From: Marinibacterium sp050389775
Lineage (GTDB): Bacteria; Pseudomonadota; Alphaproteobacteria; Rhodobacterales; Rhodobacteraceae
Assembly: GCF_050389775.1 (NCBI RefSeq)
Contig: NZ_CP177144.1
Coordinates: 4,216,001-4,280,000 of the forward strand
Direction: 5' to 3'
DNA: 64,000 bases
The translations under genes and the position numbers were made by a program. The first letter of the stretch is position 1. Each line of letters starts with the position of its first letter. Shown piece after piece: positions 1 through 8,928 of this stretch. The notes below the pieces were generated by a model. The model had not been told where the DNA came from, did no database searches, and worked only from the letters and a program-made list of their open reading frames with translations.

Positions 1-1113
1 GGCCTGGCTTGCAATCTTTTCGGTCTGTTCCGCATTCTCGGTCGAATGGCGAATATTGGAGGACATTTCCTCCATTGCCGCGCTGGCCTGCTCTGCGGCA
101 GCGGCCTGTTGCGACGTGCCTGCATTCAGCTTTTGGGACGTGTCGTTGACCGCCTGCGCGCTCGCCGCAACGTTTTGGGCATTGGCGGTCATGTCCCCCA
201 TGACACCGCGCAACCGCGCGACCATCCGCTGCAGCGATTGCCCCAGTTGATCTTCTGCGGACCGAGGCTGAGCATCAACGGTCAGGTCACCATCCGCGAT
301 TCGATCTGCGACACGCGCCATTCCGGACAATTGAGCATTCATGTCGGCCATGGCAGCCAGCAATGCACCGATCTCGTCGTCATGGCGACTTGCGCAATCC
401 ACGTTCGGATTGCCTTGCGCCACCTTCGCGACAACACTTGCGGCCCGTTTGAGACCACCCGAGATGAGCATCGACATCCAAACCGCAGCCGCAATGCCGA
501 TCACAACAGCCAAAGCAGCCACGGCAACCACGATCGTGACCGACGCATCATAGATTTCCTGCGTGCGGGCCTGATCCTCCTCCATGAGACGAATGTGCCG
601 TTCGGTGATGCGGGCCAAAATCCCCTGAGCTTCGGTCAAGACATCCGTCGCCGGACCAAAGAGCAATTGCGTCGCCTGGGCCCGCTTGATCACTCGTTGA
701 CCGGAAGACTGCAGGCCTTCGACCGCCAGGTCGTGGATCTTCTTCTCCATGTCAGCAAATCGCGCCAGTGTCTGATCGAACTCGGCAAGATCCTCCAGAT
801 CCTCGGGTGTGGCGACCTCTTTCAACCGTCTGGCTAATTCAGCCACGGCCGCCATCTGCTCGCGCGCCTTGCTGTCGGCCTCTTCGATAGCCTCGAAGTC
901 GGACAGCAGGACAATTCGCGCCTGCGTGTTTGCGAAGGCGTCTATTTCCGCGGTCATCTCGACCGGCAACCGGGCAGCATCCGCGGAGATATCCACGAAA
1001 TGGCGTAGCGCATGATTGAATTCGGCGAACCGCGACACCGCCACCAGGCACAGCGCGGCCATCAGGGCGAGCACGATCCCGAAACTCACCGACAATTTCG
1101 CCTTGATCGTCAT
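1..1113 (-). CDS. Transmembrane methyl-accepting chemotaxis protein, 3' end beyond the window
   Basis: Chemoreceptor that would signal to the CheA/CheW pair encoded just upstream. The start is the ATG complement at 1111-1113, preceded by a GGAGG box about 5 bases away. The readable part shows a first membrane segment (residues about 8-25), a helical ligand-binding region, a second membrane segment (about 180-205, Val/Ala/Ile rich), a HAMP-like linker and the beginning of the signalling helices (EEMSSNIRHSTENAEQTEKI). The signalling hairpin and C-terminus lie to the left of base 1. It starts 20 bases after the cheW stop, so it is the last visible gene of the che operon. A paralogous signalling helix sequence occurs in the PAS receptor at 6525-7706. 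Confidence 0.93.
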   Translation of the reverse strand, partial: MTIKAKLSVSFGIVLALMAALCLVAVSRFAEFNHALRHFVDISADAARLPVEMTAEIDAFANTQARIVLLSDFEAIEEADSKAREQMAAVAELARRLKEVATPEDLEDLAEFDQTLARFADMEKKIHDLAVEGLQSSGQRVIKRAQATQLLFGPATDVLTEAQGILARITERHIRLMEEDQARTQEIYDASVTIVVAVAALAVVIGIAAAVWMSMLISGGLKRAASVVAKVAQGNPNVDCASRHDDEIGALLAAMADMNAQLSGMARVADRIADGDLTVDAQPRSAEDQLGQSLQRMVARLRGVMGDMTANAQNVAASAQAVNDTSQKLNAGTSQQAAAAEQASAAMEEMSSNIRHSTENAEQTEKIASQA

Positions 1114-1133
1114 TTGTGATCCTCCGTTTCAGG

Positions 1134-1616
1134 CTACGCAGCCTGCGCGGCGTTGGGTGCGAAAAGAGTTTCGGTTTCCAGTAGCACCACCAGGTCACCG
1201 TCGCGCCGTATGGCCCCGCGCAGATAGATTTGCGGCCAACTGGCCCCCAGGTCAGGAACCTTCTCAATCTTGGTCAGATCTGCTTCGATCACCTTTTCCA
1301 CCGCGTCGGCACTAAAGGCGATCTTGGTCGGGCTGCCATCGACGCAATGCTCGACAACGATCATGCGCGACGTCTCCAGCCCTTCGGCAGGGCCCATGCG
1401 AAGCCTTCGTCGCACCTCGATCACCGGCACGACAACGCCACGCACGTTGATAAGCCCCGGGGCAAATGGATCCGCATTCGGAACCATCGTCGGATCCTGC
1501 GGGTCGAGGATTTCGTGAACCGAATTGACGGACACCCCGAAACTCTCGCCCTCCAATCGGAAGATCAGCAGCATGGACATGGCGTCTTCAACCGGCTGAT
1601 TATGGATGACACTCAT
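1134..1616 (-). CDS. cheW: Chemotaxis adaptor CheW
   Basis: CheW-family scaffold that links receptors to CheA in the cytoplasmic chemosensory array. The 160-residue length is normal. The core shows the usual pattern: LIFRLEGESFGVSV near the start, the VNSVHEIL segment, then the NPGLINVRG-type loop (here FAPGLINVRGVVVPVIEV at about residues 51-68). The ATG at 1616 lies one base after the cheA stop, which implies translational coupling. An internal ATG at codon 13 (before SMLLIF) is an alternative start, because the first 12 residues are not part of the fold. Assignment is firm. Confidence 0.95.
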   Translation of the reverse strand: MSVIHNQPVEDAMSMLLIFRLEGESFGVSVNSVHEILDPQDPTMVPNADPFAPGLINVRGVVVPVIEVRRRLRMGPAEGLETSRMIVVEHCVDGSPTKIAFSADAVEKVIEADLTKIEKVPDLGASWPQIYLRGAIRRDGDLVVLLETETLFAPNAAQAA

Positions 1617-1617
1617 C

Positions 1618-3606
1618 TCAAGCCACCTTGCTCAGCGTTTCGCTGTGCCGCGATTCCGCCCAGCGCACGAGCGTAGCCACGTCGATGATGATGGCCACGC
1701 GCCCATCGCCGAGAATGGTGGCTCCGCCCAGCCCGGGCAGATCGCGGTGATAGGCGCTGAGGCTCTTGATCACGGTCTGCCCCTGACCAAGGATGTCATC
1801 GACAACCAAGCCGATCCGCTGGCCACCAACACAGACAACGACCACCCGTCGTCGAGTCTCTTCACTCGGTGGCAGTCCGAAGATGCGATCCAATGGCAGG
1901 TACGGAACGACATGTTCGCGGATCTGCAGAACCGAACGGCCGCTTGTCCGCCCCGTCTCGGCTGCATCCATTTCGACGCATTCTTCGACCGCCGAAAGCG
2001 GGATGACATATATGGAAGCTCCAAGCCGCACGCGCAGACCGTCGATAATAGCCATGGTTACCGGCAAGCGCAGTGTCACCCGTGTGCCCTGCCCCTCTCG
2101 GGACACCACGTCGATACTGCCGCCCAGACTGTCGATCGTGCTGCGCACCGCATCCATGCCGACCCCACGCCCTGATACCGAGGAAACGGTTTCAGCCGTC
2201 GAGAACCCCGGCTCGAAAATCAGGTTTTGCAGATCGCGTTCGCTCAGGTCGTCTTCGGCCTCGATCAAACCGCGATCAATGGCCTTGCGTCGAATGGCAT
2301 CGGTCTGGAGCCCGCCACCATTGTCTTCGATGGCAATGATGATCTCGCCGCCTTCCTGCCGGGCCGACAACCGTACGATCCCTTGGTTCGGCTTGCCCGC
2401 CGCAGTGCGTGCCTCGGCCGTCTCGATCCCGTGATCAATCGAGTTTCGGATCATGTGAACCAGCGGATCACCGATGCAATCGATGACATTCTTGTCGACT
2501 TCGGTCTCACCGCCGCGGGTCACCAGGCGGACATCCTTGCCGAGCTCTTGCGACAGGTCGCGCACCACCCGGCGAAACTTGCCAAAAACGGTCTCGATAG
2601 GCAGCATCCGGATAGACAGCGTCGCATCGCGCAGCCCAAGAACGAGCCGGCCGACCTCTTCGACCACCGCATCAAGTGTTGAATCGCCCAACCGCTCCGA
2701 CACGGCATCCAGGCGCGCCTGGGCGATGACCAATTCACCGATACTGTCCATCATGTCGTCCAGCCGCGACGAGGCGACGCGAATGTTCTCGGTCTTGCTT
2801 TCCACCCGCGTCGGAGGGCGGGCGGCCGGCTCATCGGCAGCCCCCAAGTTAGGCCCGATTTGCTCTGGATCTGTCGGGGTCTGGCTTTGTGGATCTGCGG
2901 CTTCTATCAACAGATCGGCGTCATCAGCGAAGATGAAGACATCCTCCACCGCCGCGCGGCCGGCCGTCGTTTCCACGACGATCACCCAAGTCAGATAGGC
3001 CTCGGTCGGGTCGAGTTCGGTCAGATCATGCAGATCAGCCCCCTCGAAACGCACATCCACGGCACCAAGCTCATTCAACTCGCGCAGCAAAAGATCCGGC
3101 CGCATCCCGTTGCGCAGGGATTCGGGCAAGGGTTTGAAGCGTATTGAAAAACGCTCCATTGCCTCATCCGTTTCCATGCGGGTTGTGCTGGGGTCGCTCG
3201 CGGAAACGGTCGGTTTCGCTGACAGCGTCAGGGATTGTATCCGGTCAATCAACTGGCCGGTTTCCCGAGATTGTGACAGAGCCTCGCTCTCGGGGCCGTC
3301 ACCTCCCAAGGCGAGAAACCGCACCATCAGATCACGTGCTTCAAGCGACAGATCGATCAGGTTCCTGTCGATCGGCAGATCGCCGGCACGGACCAGTTCG
3401 AACGCATTTTCAAAGTGATGTGTAAAATGGGCCAGGACCGTATAGCCAAACATGGCCCCAGATCCCTTGACCGTATGCAACCCGCGGAACACGGCGTCCA
3501 CCGTCTTCTGATCGTGCTGCTCTTCCAGGCCGAGGATCAGGTCCTCTAGCTCGGAGAGGATTTCCTGCGCCTCCTGTACAAAGGCCGCGACGGCTTGTTC
3601 GATCAT
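1618..3606 (-). CDS. cheA: Chemotaxis histidine kinase CheA
   Basis: Autophosphorylating kinase that passes phosphate to CheY. Domains in order: an Hpt domain with the phosphorylated His44 in FRGLHTVKGSGAMFGY; a region at about 150-240 with the FRFKP-like 'second P2' type fold instead of a classical CheY-binding P2; a dimerisation helix pair (SRLDDMMDSIGELVIAQ); the HATPase with N box HMIRNSIDHGIE near residue 390 and glycine boxes DNGGG and GRGVGMD; and a C-terminal CheW-like domain from about 520. At 662 residues it is of usual size. It starts 4 bases after the cheY stop and ends 1 base before cheW. No CheB, CheR or CheD gene is in the window; they may lie further left. Confidence 0.96.
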   Translation of the reverse strand: MIEQAVAAFVQEAQEILSELEDLILGLEEQHDQKTVDAVFRGLHTVKGSGAMFGYTVLAHFTHHFENAFELVRAGDLPIDRNLIDLSLEARDLMVRFLALGGDGPESEALSQSRETGQLIDRIQSLTLSAKPTVSASDPSTTRMETDEAMERFSIRFKPLPESLRNGMRPDLLLRELNELGAVDVRFEGADLHDLTELDPTEAYLTWVIVVETTAGRAAVEDVFIFADDADLLIEAADPQSQTPTDPEQIGPNLGAADEPAARPPTRVESKTENIRVASSRLDDMMDSIGELVIAQARLDAVSERLGDSTLDAVVEEVGRLVLGLRDATLSIRMLPIETVFGKFRRVVRDLSQELGKDVRLVTRGGETEVDKNVIDCIGDPLVHMIRNSIDHGIETAEARTAAGKPNQGIVRLSARQEGGEIIIAIEDNGGGLQTDAIRRKAIDRGLIEAEDDLSERDLQNLIFEPGFSTAETVSSVSGRGVGMDAVRSTIDSLGGSIDVVSREGQGTRVTLRLPVTMAIIDGLRVRLGASIYVIPLSAVEECVEMDAAETGRTSGRSVLQIREHVVPYLPLDRIFGLPPSEETRRRVVVVCVGGQRIGLVVDDILGQGQTVIKSLSAYHRDLPGLGGATILGDGRVAIIIDVATLVRWAESRHSETLSKVA

Positions 3607-3610
3607 CCTG

Positions 3611-3976
3611 TTACCCCAGCAACTTACGCGTGACGGCGATCAGCTTGTCGGCATCGAACGGCTTGTTGATCCAGCCCGTCGCGCCGGCGGCCTTGCCCCT
3701 GGCCTTCATGTCCGGCGCGGACTCCGTCGTGAGCATGACGATGGGAATCCCGCTGCCCGCGGCATCACCGCGCGCCTTGGAAATGAATTCCAGGCCATCC
3801 ATGACCGGCATGTTCAGATCAGTGATCACCAAGGCGGGCCGGTTCGCGCGCAACTTGTCCAGCCCATCGGCGCCGTTTTCGGCCCCCACCACCCGATACC
3901 CTTCCGGTTCCAGCGTAAAGGTCACCATGTCGCGCACGGCCTTGCTGTCATCGATTGTCAGAATCGTCTTGCTCAT
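3611..3976 (-). CDS. cheY: CheY-type single-domain response regulator
   Basis: A 121-residue receiver domain with every signature residue: acidic pair D9/D10 (LTIDDSK), phospho-acceptor D53 (VITDLNMPVMDGL), the Thr of MLTTES and the Lys of INKPF. No output domain is present, so the target is probably the flagellar switch or an array protein. The start at 3976 gives the standard MSKTILTIDD beginning; the same frame is open upstream, but that extension has no family similarity. It sits between the STAS gene (14-base gap) and cheA in one operon. Confidence 0.95.
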   Translation of the reverse strand: MSKTILTIDDSKAVRDMVTFTLEPEGYRVVGAENGADGLDKLRANRPALVITDLNMPVMDGLEFISKARGDAAGSGIPIVMLTTESAPDMKARGKAAGATGWINKPFDADKLIAVTRKLLG

Positions 3977-3990
3977 GGGCAGGTCCTGTC

Positions 3991-4239
3991 TCAGGCGCTG
4001 GCTTTGTCGAGAAGAGCGGTCGCGTTGGGGCCGAATGTCATGTCGATCCCGTCGTCCTTCGCGCTGCGCGCCGTGGCGAAGAGCAATTGCAATGCGATCT
4101 GGGTGGCATCCGTGCCGGACACTTCGAGTGAAGCGGCGGCATCGCTGGCGGTTTTTTGGCCCAGCCAAGATTGCAACCGGTCGCAAAATTCCCGGGCCGA
4201 GGCGACGTCGAGGTCGCCCGGCAAAAGCATGTCGGTCAT
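3991..4239 (-). CDS. STAS-domain protein of the chemotaxis operon
   Basis: An 82-residue single STAS domain, the anti-anti-sigma/MlaB-like fold. It has the expected beta strand (DMLLPGDLDVASA), a central hydrophobic strand (SLEVSGTDATQIALQLLFA) and a closing amphipathic helix. STAS genes ahead of cheY-cheA are common in alphaproteobacterial chemosensory operons, but their biochemical role is not settled. The sequence has a Thr-Asp where classical anti-anti-sigma factors carry the phosphorylated Ser, so phosphorylation is uncertain. It is the first gene of the leftward che operon and is divergent from the gene at 4421. Confidence 0.85.
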   Translation of the reverse strand: MTDMLLPGDLDVASAREFCDRLQSWLGQKTASDAAASLEVSGTDATQIALQLLFATARSAKDDGIDMTFGPNATALLDKASA

Positions 4240-4420
4240 TCCGGATCCCTTCCAGATGGCGGAGCAAAGTCCCCATTTCTTCCGTCAGGGTAGTTCTCGG
4301 CCAAAAACCTTAAGGCATGGTTCCCGTGAATTTAGAATTGTGCCCTTTTCCAGCGGCATGGCTTTACCGGTTGTTTATCCCTGCCGGTCCATCTTCGGGC
4401 GAGGAGCGGGAAGCGATAAC

Positions 4421-6091
4421 ATGCAGGCATTCGACCTTGGCCATTCGGCCGCAACATCAGTGTCGCGACCGCAGGTCGGTGACCATGTGCGACTGTCCGG
4501 TGAGCTGGCCGCCGAAGCGGTGGCCGCCTTTGCGACCGTCATGGACGAATTGGGACGCATTCGGGAATTTCACGCCGAGATTTGCGGCAACCTCGACCAA
4601 TTTTCGGATCTCGTCGCCAATGGCAACGGCGAAGATGACGCGATTGAAACCCTTGAGGCGGATGTCGACGCGCTGGCCACGGCCCTGCAACGCTTCTCGA
4701 CCCTGGCGGTCAGCCCCGAGGCGCACCGCCGGTTGCGTTCGGTCAGGGGCGAGCTGGGCACCATCGATCAATGCGGGCAGGTCTTGACGGCCATCGCCTC
4801 GTTGATGGGCACGACGGTCGCTTCTCTGGGCCTAGGCAACCTTGGCGCCTTCATCAATGAGCTTCGCAAGACCGCCGACGACATACAGAATTCGGCCACG
4901 GCGGTGACCGGACACCTGGATCACCTGGACGAGCGCGGCGCCCGTCTGCTGAACAGCTGCAATCGAGCCGGCTTTGCCCTCGGGGCCTTGCCCGAAAGGG
5001 TGGCCGCCCCCCGCGACCGGCTGGACAAACTGGGTGCCGAGGAGCGTCGCGCGGCGGATGCGGTGACCGGGCGGGCCCGGCAATTGACGCAGGACGGGCG
5101 CCATCACCTGAAATCCTTTGTCTCCGCCATGCAGTTTTCCGATCGTCTGGCACAGAGGCTGGATCATCTGTCCGCGATGCTGGGCAATGCGGATGGCCAT
5201 GTGGCGCGGCTGGCGGCGGCCCATGCGCAAAGCTGTTCAGATGACATTGCCGGCATCTCGGCCGAAGTACGCACCACGATGGGCCTGCTGGCCGAGCTCG
5301 GTCATGCCGGGGCGCAAGTCTTTTCAGAGGGCGAGTTGGCGCGAACGATTGCAGCCGCGCTGTCGGCCCGGGCCGACCTGACGCAATTGGTGACCGAGGA
5401 ATTGTCATCGGTCCAGAAGGTGGTCGAAAACGCGCGGGCCGAGGCGGAATACACAACCGAAATGGCCACTGCGACCAATGCCAGTTTCGACGGTTTGAAA
5501 GACGCCTCGAAGAACCTGACCCTAGCCTCCTTCAATTCCATGCTGGTGTCCAACCGATACAGCAAGGCCTGCGGGCCGATGAAAGTGTTGTCGAAGGAAG
5601 TCCGTCAGATTGCCTCCGATTGCCTGGGTGCGGTCGACCGGGCACGCAGCAGCATCGGCGACATGACATCCGGCAGCGAAGCTGCCCAACAAGACCTGGT
5701 CACAGCCGCCGGTGCGCTGGAGGAACGGGTGGGCGAGTTTCGCGGGCGGACTTCGGCTGGCGAGCAACGGCTGGCGGACATCAATGCCATGCGGAAGACC
5801 TCGCAGGACTGCGCGCAGAACCTGCTCTACATGGTTGATGCCGTGACCGACAGCATGGCGCGGGTCGATCACGTCGGGGCCCGGCTGAGCACCCTTGCCA
5901 CATCGCTGCTGGAGGCCCAGCAAACCGATGCGCCCGTGGACGCGGCGCGGATCAGCGCGATCTGGGACAGTTACACGATGGATGAAGAGCGCCAGGTTCA
6001 TATCAAGGTCTTTCCCGACATCCCCGGCGCCGATCTCGCTGCGGGCCCGGCCGATACGGCGGATGACGATATCGACGACCTCTTGTTCTGA
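4421..6091 (+). CDS. Soluble receptor-like helical protein with degenerate MCP signalling hairpin
   Basis: A 556-residue protein without membrane segments, predicted almost entirely helical and Ala/Leu rich. Near residues 365-400 it carries a segment (NLTLASFNSMLVSN followed by GPMKVLSKEVRQIA) that lines up with the MCP hairpin pattern QTNLLALNAAIEAARAGE...GFAVVAxEVRxLA, but most tip residues that contact CheA/CheW are replaced. The ATG at 4421 is chosen because it follows GAGGAG at 4401-4406 and begins the helical part; the frame is open further upstream inside the divergent promoter region. It is transcribed away from the STAS-cheY-cheA operon. Possible roles are array scaffolding or a decoy receptor; function is not known. 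Confidence 0.8.
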   Translation: MQAFDLGHSAATSVSRPQVGDHVRLSGELAAEAVAAFATVMDELGRIREFHAEICGNLDQFSDLVANGNGEDDAIETLEADVDALATALQRFSTLAVSPEAHRRLRSVRGELGTIDQCGQVLTAIASLMGTTVASLGLGNLGAFINELRKTADDIQNSATAVTGHLDHLDERGARLLNSCNRAGFALGALPERVAAPRDRLDKLGAEERRAADAVTGRARQLTQDGRHHLKSFVSAMQFSDRLAQRLDHLSAMLGNADGHVARLAAAHAQSCSDDIAGISAEVRTTMGLLAELGHAGAQVFSEGELARTIAAALSARADLTQLVTEELSSVQKVVENARAEAEYTTEMATATNASFDGLKDASKNLTLASFNSMLVSNRYSKACGPMKVLSKEVRQIASDCLGAVDRARSSIGDMTSGSEAAQQDLVTAAGALEERVGEFRGRTSAGEQRLADINAMRKTSQDCAQNLLYMVDAVTDSMARVDHVGARLSTLATSLLEAQQTDAPVDAARISAIWDSYTMDEERQVHIKVFPDIPGADLAAGPADTADDDIDDLLF

Positions 6092-6461
6092 CGGGGCGGC
6101 GGCCCTGCTTCTGACGGGATGTTGGCCCTGTACCTACCCAAAGGTGGTTGGGGCCGGGTTCCGGGCTCTTGAACAGTCCGAGTCCGGCTGTCGGACTGCT
6201 TTGAAGAGCTCTGAACCACGTTGATCCGGCTCGATCGACCGAACGTTTCCAGTGGCTCCTATTGATCCTTGCTCCGCTTTCCAAGCGGCTCCCGCCAGTG
6301 CGCTGTCCAGGCGGCACCCATCGCTTCGTCAGCGCCAAGGGGCAATGGCTTTCATGGCTCGCCAGACCATTGAAAGCCGTATCACCACACCCGTTCGGGA
6401 CATCAGACAGGTTCAACACGGGACGCCCCTGTGTGTCCTGCCCAAATCCCCAAGACCCAAC
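6092..6461. other. Intergenic stretch with one hairpin, no gene
   Basis: About 370 bases between the receptor-like gene and the terminator of the PAS receptor gene. The one structured element is a hairpin with arms CAGTCCGA (6174-6181) and TCGGACTG (6191-6198), extended by CTCTT/AAGAG at 6166-6170 and 6204-6208. It could terminate the plus-strand transcript, although no clear T tract follows. The remainder reads as non-coding: the open frames here lack ribosome sites and family similarity. Confidence 0.5.
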
Positions 6462-6500
6462 AAAAATGCCCGCCGCCCCCTTGCGGGGCCGGCGGGCGGC
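6462..6500 (-). terminator. Rho-independent terminator of the PAS receptor gene
   Basis: Read on the minus strand, a 13-pair GC-rich stem with one mismatch (arms GCCCGCCGGCCCC and GGGGGCGGCGGGC, loop GCAA) is followed directly by ATTTTTG. It begins about 25 bases after the stop codon of the gene ending at 6525. Confidence 0.85.
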
Positions 6501-6524
6501 TTGGCTGGGAAGCATTCGAAATTG

Positions 6525-7706
6525 TCAGGCGGCGCGGGCTTCGGAGCCGTCGTTCTGGCGCACCAGGTTGCCGTCCTCGTCGCGGAACCCGTCGATCAGC
6601 TCGCGCAGGTTCTCGGCACTGTCGGTCAGCATGTTCGTCGTGCCCGCCGCCTTCTGGGCCGCGGCCGCATTGGCCTGGATGACCCGGTCCAGCTCGCTGA
6701 TCGCCGAATTGATCTGTTCCGACCCGATCCGCTGTTCCTGGGTCGCCGCCGAAATCTCCTGCACCAGGTCGGCCGTGCGCTGGATTTCCGGCACCAGCGA
6801 GGTCAGCTCTTCGCCGGCCTTGCCCGAGGTTTCCGCCGTGGAGCGCGACAGCGACACGATCTCGTCGGCCGCAACCTGGCTGCGCTCGGCCAGGCGGCGC
6901 ACCTCGGCCGCAACGATGGCAAAGCCGCGCCCGTGGGCGCCGGCCCGGGCGGCCTCGACCGCGGCATTCAGCGCCAGGAGGTCGGTCTGACGGGCGATTT
7001 CCTGAATGATGTTGATCTTCTCGGCAATCGTCTTCATCGCCTCGACCGCTTCCTGCACGATCTCGGCCGACGCCCGTGCCTGTTCGAGGGAACGGTTGGC
7101 GATCTTCTCGGTCTGGGCCGCGTTCTCGGCATTCTGGCGGATGTTCGCGGTCATCTCTTCCATCGACGAGCTGGCCTCCTGCGCCGCCGAAGCCTGTTCG
7201 GTCGCGCCCTCGCTTACCTTGGTCACCGCCGCGGACAGGTCCGTGCAGCCGCTCAGCACGTTGTCGGCGCTGAAACTGACCTGGCCCAGCAGGCTTTCCA
7301 GCGCCGCATATTCCGCCGTGATGTTGCGCACAAAGGCCGCGTAGCCCCAGGAATTGCCCACCCGCATCTTGGACAGCGCCAGCGACACCGACACTTCGGT
7401 GCCATCCTTGCGCACCAGTTGCAGATCCCGGCTGGACCCCACGATCTTGTCATGGCCGGTCCGCCGGTTGGCCTCGACATAATTGTCGTGGGGCGGCTGA
7501 TGTTCGCGCGGCACCAGCATCTTGACGTTGTGGCCCAGCACCTCTTCGCGGCGATAGCCCCAAAGCTCTTCGGCCGCGCTGTTGAAGAAGATCACACGGT
7601 TCGACGTGTCGATCACGACCACCGCGTCGATCGCGTTTTCCAGCGTCGACATGGCCATGGCCGCCGGAAGCGTTTCCTTTTTGGGCGTCCGGTTCGAGAA
7701 TCTCAT
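6525..7706 (-). CDS. Soluble PAS-domain methyl-accepting chemotaxis protein
   Basis: Cytoplasmic chemoreceptor of 393 residues with no membrane segment. An N-terminal PAS domain (about residues 20-130: VVVIDTSNRVIFFNSAAEEL, then LGHNVKMLVP and a PAC-like LVRKDGTEVSV) is followed by the signalling domain, whose hairpin tip is canonical at about 240-285 (QTDLLALNAAVEAARAG, GRGFAIVAAEVRRLAERS). The ligand or cofactor of the PAS domain cannot be read from the sequence. The ATG at 7706 is preferred because GAGGGA stands 7-8 bases upstream; an ATG eight residues earlier has no such box. It lies alone between the che block and the alginate-like operon, with its own terminator. Confidence 0.93.
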   Translation of the reverse strand: MRFSNRTPKKETLPAAMAMSTLENAIDAVVVIDTSNRVIFFNSAAEELWGYRREEVLGHNVKMLVPREHQPPHDNYVEANRRTGHDKIVGSSRDLQLVRKDGTEVSVSLALSKMRVGNSWGYAAFVRNITAEYAALESLLGQVSFSADNVLSGCTDLSAAVTKVSEGATEQASAAQEASSSMEEMTANIRQNAENAAQTEKIANRSLEQARASAEIVQEAVEAMKTIAEKINIIQEIARQTDLLALNAAVEAARAGAHGRGFAIVAAEVRRLAERSQVAADEIVSLSRSTAETSGKAGEELTSLVPEIQRTADLVQEISAATQEQRIGSEQINSAISELDRVIQANAAAAQKAAGTTNMLTDSAENLRELIDGFRDEDGNLVRQNDGSEARAA

Positions 7707-7848
7707 GTGACATCCCTCGCTCGTCATCAATCGAGCGGAGGTTAGGAAATGTCCCTTTTCGAAACCCTAATCCTGCCCCGAAACCGCCCCGGCAAGTGGC
7801 TAAAATTCGACCGACCCACTTGAACGGCCTCGGCGGGCGGCACCCGGA

Positions 7849-8913
7849 TCAACCCTCGCCGCCGTAGATCAGCGTCTGGTTGCCGCCCAGCTTGGAATAG
7901 CCCAGCGGGCGCATCGAGGCCGCGAGGGCGGCGATCTCGGGGTCGGGATCAAGGCGCAGGTAGGCTTCCAGCCAGGCCAGTTGCCAGGTGTCCAGCGTGT
8001 CGGACCCGTCGAAATAGCTTTGCACCTGGCCGGTGATCTCCGCACTCCGCGCGCCGTCCTGCAGATCCGACAGGCCAAAGCGCACGGCCCGGCCCAACGC
8101 CCCGTCGCAGCGGGCGGTCAGGTCCAGCCCGCCCTCCTTCAGCACCAGCGCGGCGGTCGTCAGCGGCGCCAGCGCATGCAGCTGATAATGCAGGGCATAT
8201 TTGCCGCGCCGCATCTCCTGCGGCAGGCTGCCATCGGCATCGGCGCTGCACAGCACATAGGTCACCGACCAGGCGGCCCAGCCGAACATCACCGGGTCGT
8301 CGACCAGCCCGGCCGTGGCCGCCCCGGCCAGTGCCGCCCAGGCGCGCAGGTTGTTCTGGCTGGCCCGGTCGGGCGCGGTTTCCCAGAACACCATCTGGGC
8401 TTCCATGCGACGGGTCAGCCAGGCGCGGATGTCGTCCAGGTCGGGGCTGTCGGGGGCCAGCGGCGCGGCATGGCCGGCCATCAGCGCAAAGGCCGCCAGG
8501 CGCGACCCGATGGTCAGCTCGACCGTCCGCGTGCCCAGCTCGGCCAGGGCATCGGCCCGCGCCCAATCCCCCATCTGCGCCAGCAGGCAGGCCGCCCCTG
8601 CCCGGGCCTCGGCCGGATAGGCCGCCGACAGGGCGTCTTCGAGCTCGCCCGCCAGGTCCGAGATGAACCCGTCCAGCGGGTCCAGCGCGGCCTTGGCCGC
8701 CGCCTCGCGCTCTTCGTCCAGCGTCGCCCGGGCGGCGTCGCCCTCGGCGTAACGGCTTTCGAAGGCCAGGTTCAGCACGGGGGCCGGGGCCGCCGCGCAA
8801 TCGGCCCGGGCGGCCAGCGGGGCAAGCCCCCCCGCGCCAAGGGCAAGGCCCATCACCAGGCCTGCCGCACTCCGTCGGGCGTATCCGGGTCCCTGGGTCC
8901 GATCAAACCGCAT
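7849..8913 (-). CDS. algL: AlgL-family (PL5) alginate lyase homologue lacking the catalytic His
   Basis: A 354-residue periplasmic protein with a signal peptide ending near ARADC. In Pseudomonas, AlgL cleaves misdirected alginate in the periplasm. The C-terminal half matches AlgL in order: N187-N188 (NN of NNHSYW), LPQEMRRGKYALHYQLHAL (active-site Arg236 and Tyr243), QLAWLEAYLRLD, and the terminal LGG motif. However, the position of the catalytic His in NNH is Leu189 (CAG complement at 8347-8349). Unless another residue substitutes, the protein should be inactive or act on a different polymer. It is the last gene of the operon, 15 bases after the AlgK-like gene. Family assignment is good; catalytic status is inference. 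Confidence 0.85.
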   Translation of the reverse strand: MRFDRTQGPGYARRSAAGLVMGLALGAGGLAPLAARADCAAAPAPVLNLAFESRYAEGDAARATLDEEREAAAKAALDPLDGFISDLAGELEDALSAAYPAEARAGAACLLAQMGDWARADALAELGTRTVELTIGSRLAAFALMAGHAAPLAPDSPDLDDIRAWLTRRMEAQMVFWETAPDRASQNNLRAWAALAGAATAGLVDDPVMFGWAAWSVTYVLCSADADGSLPQEMRRGKYALHYQLHALAPLTTAALVLKEGGLDLTARCDGALGRAVRFGLSDLQDGARSAEITGQVQSYFDGSDTLDTWQLAWLEAYLRLDPDPEIAALAASMRPLGYSKLGGNQTLIYGGEG

Positions 8914-8928
8914 CTGTTCCTCCTGTCG

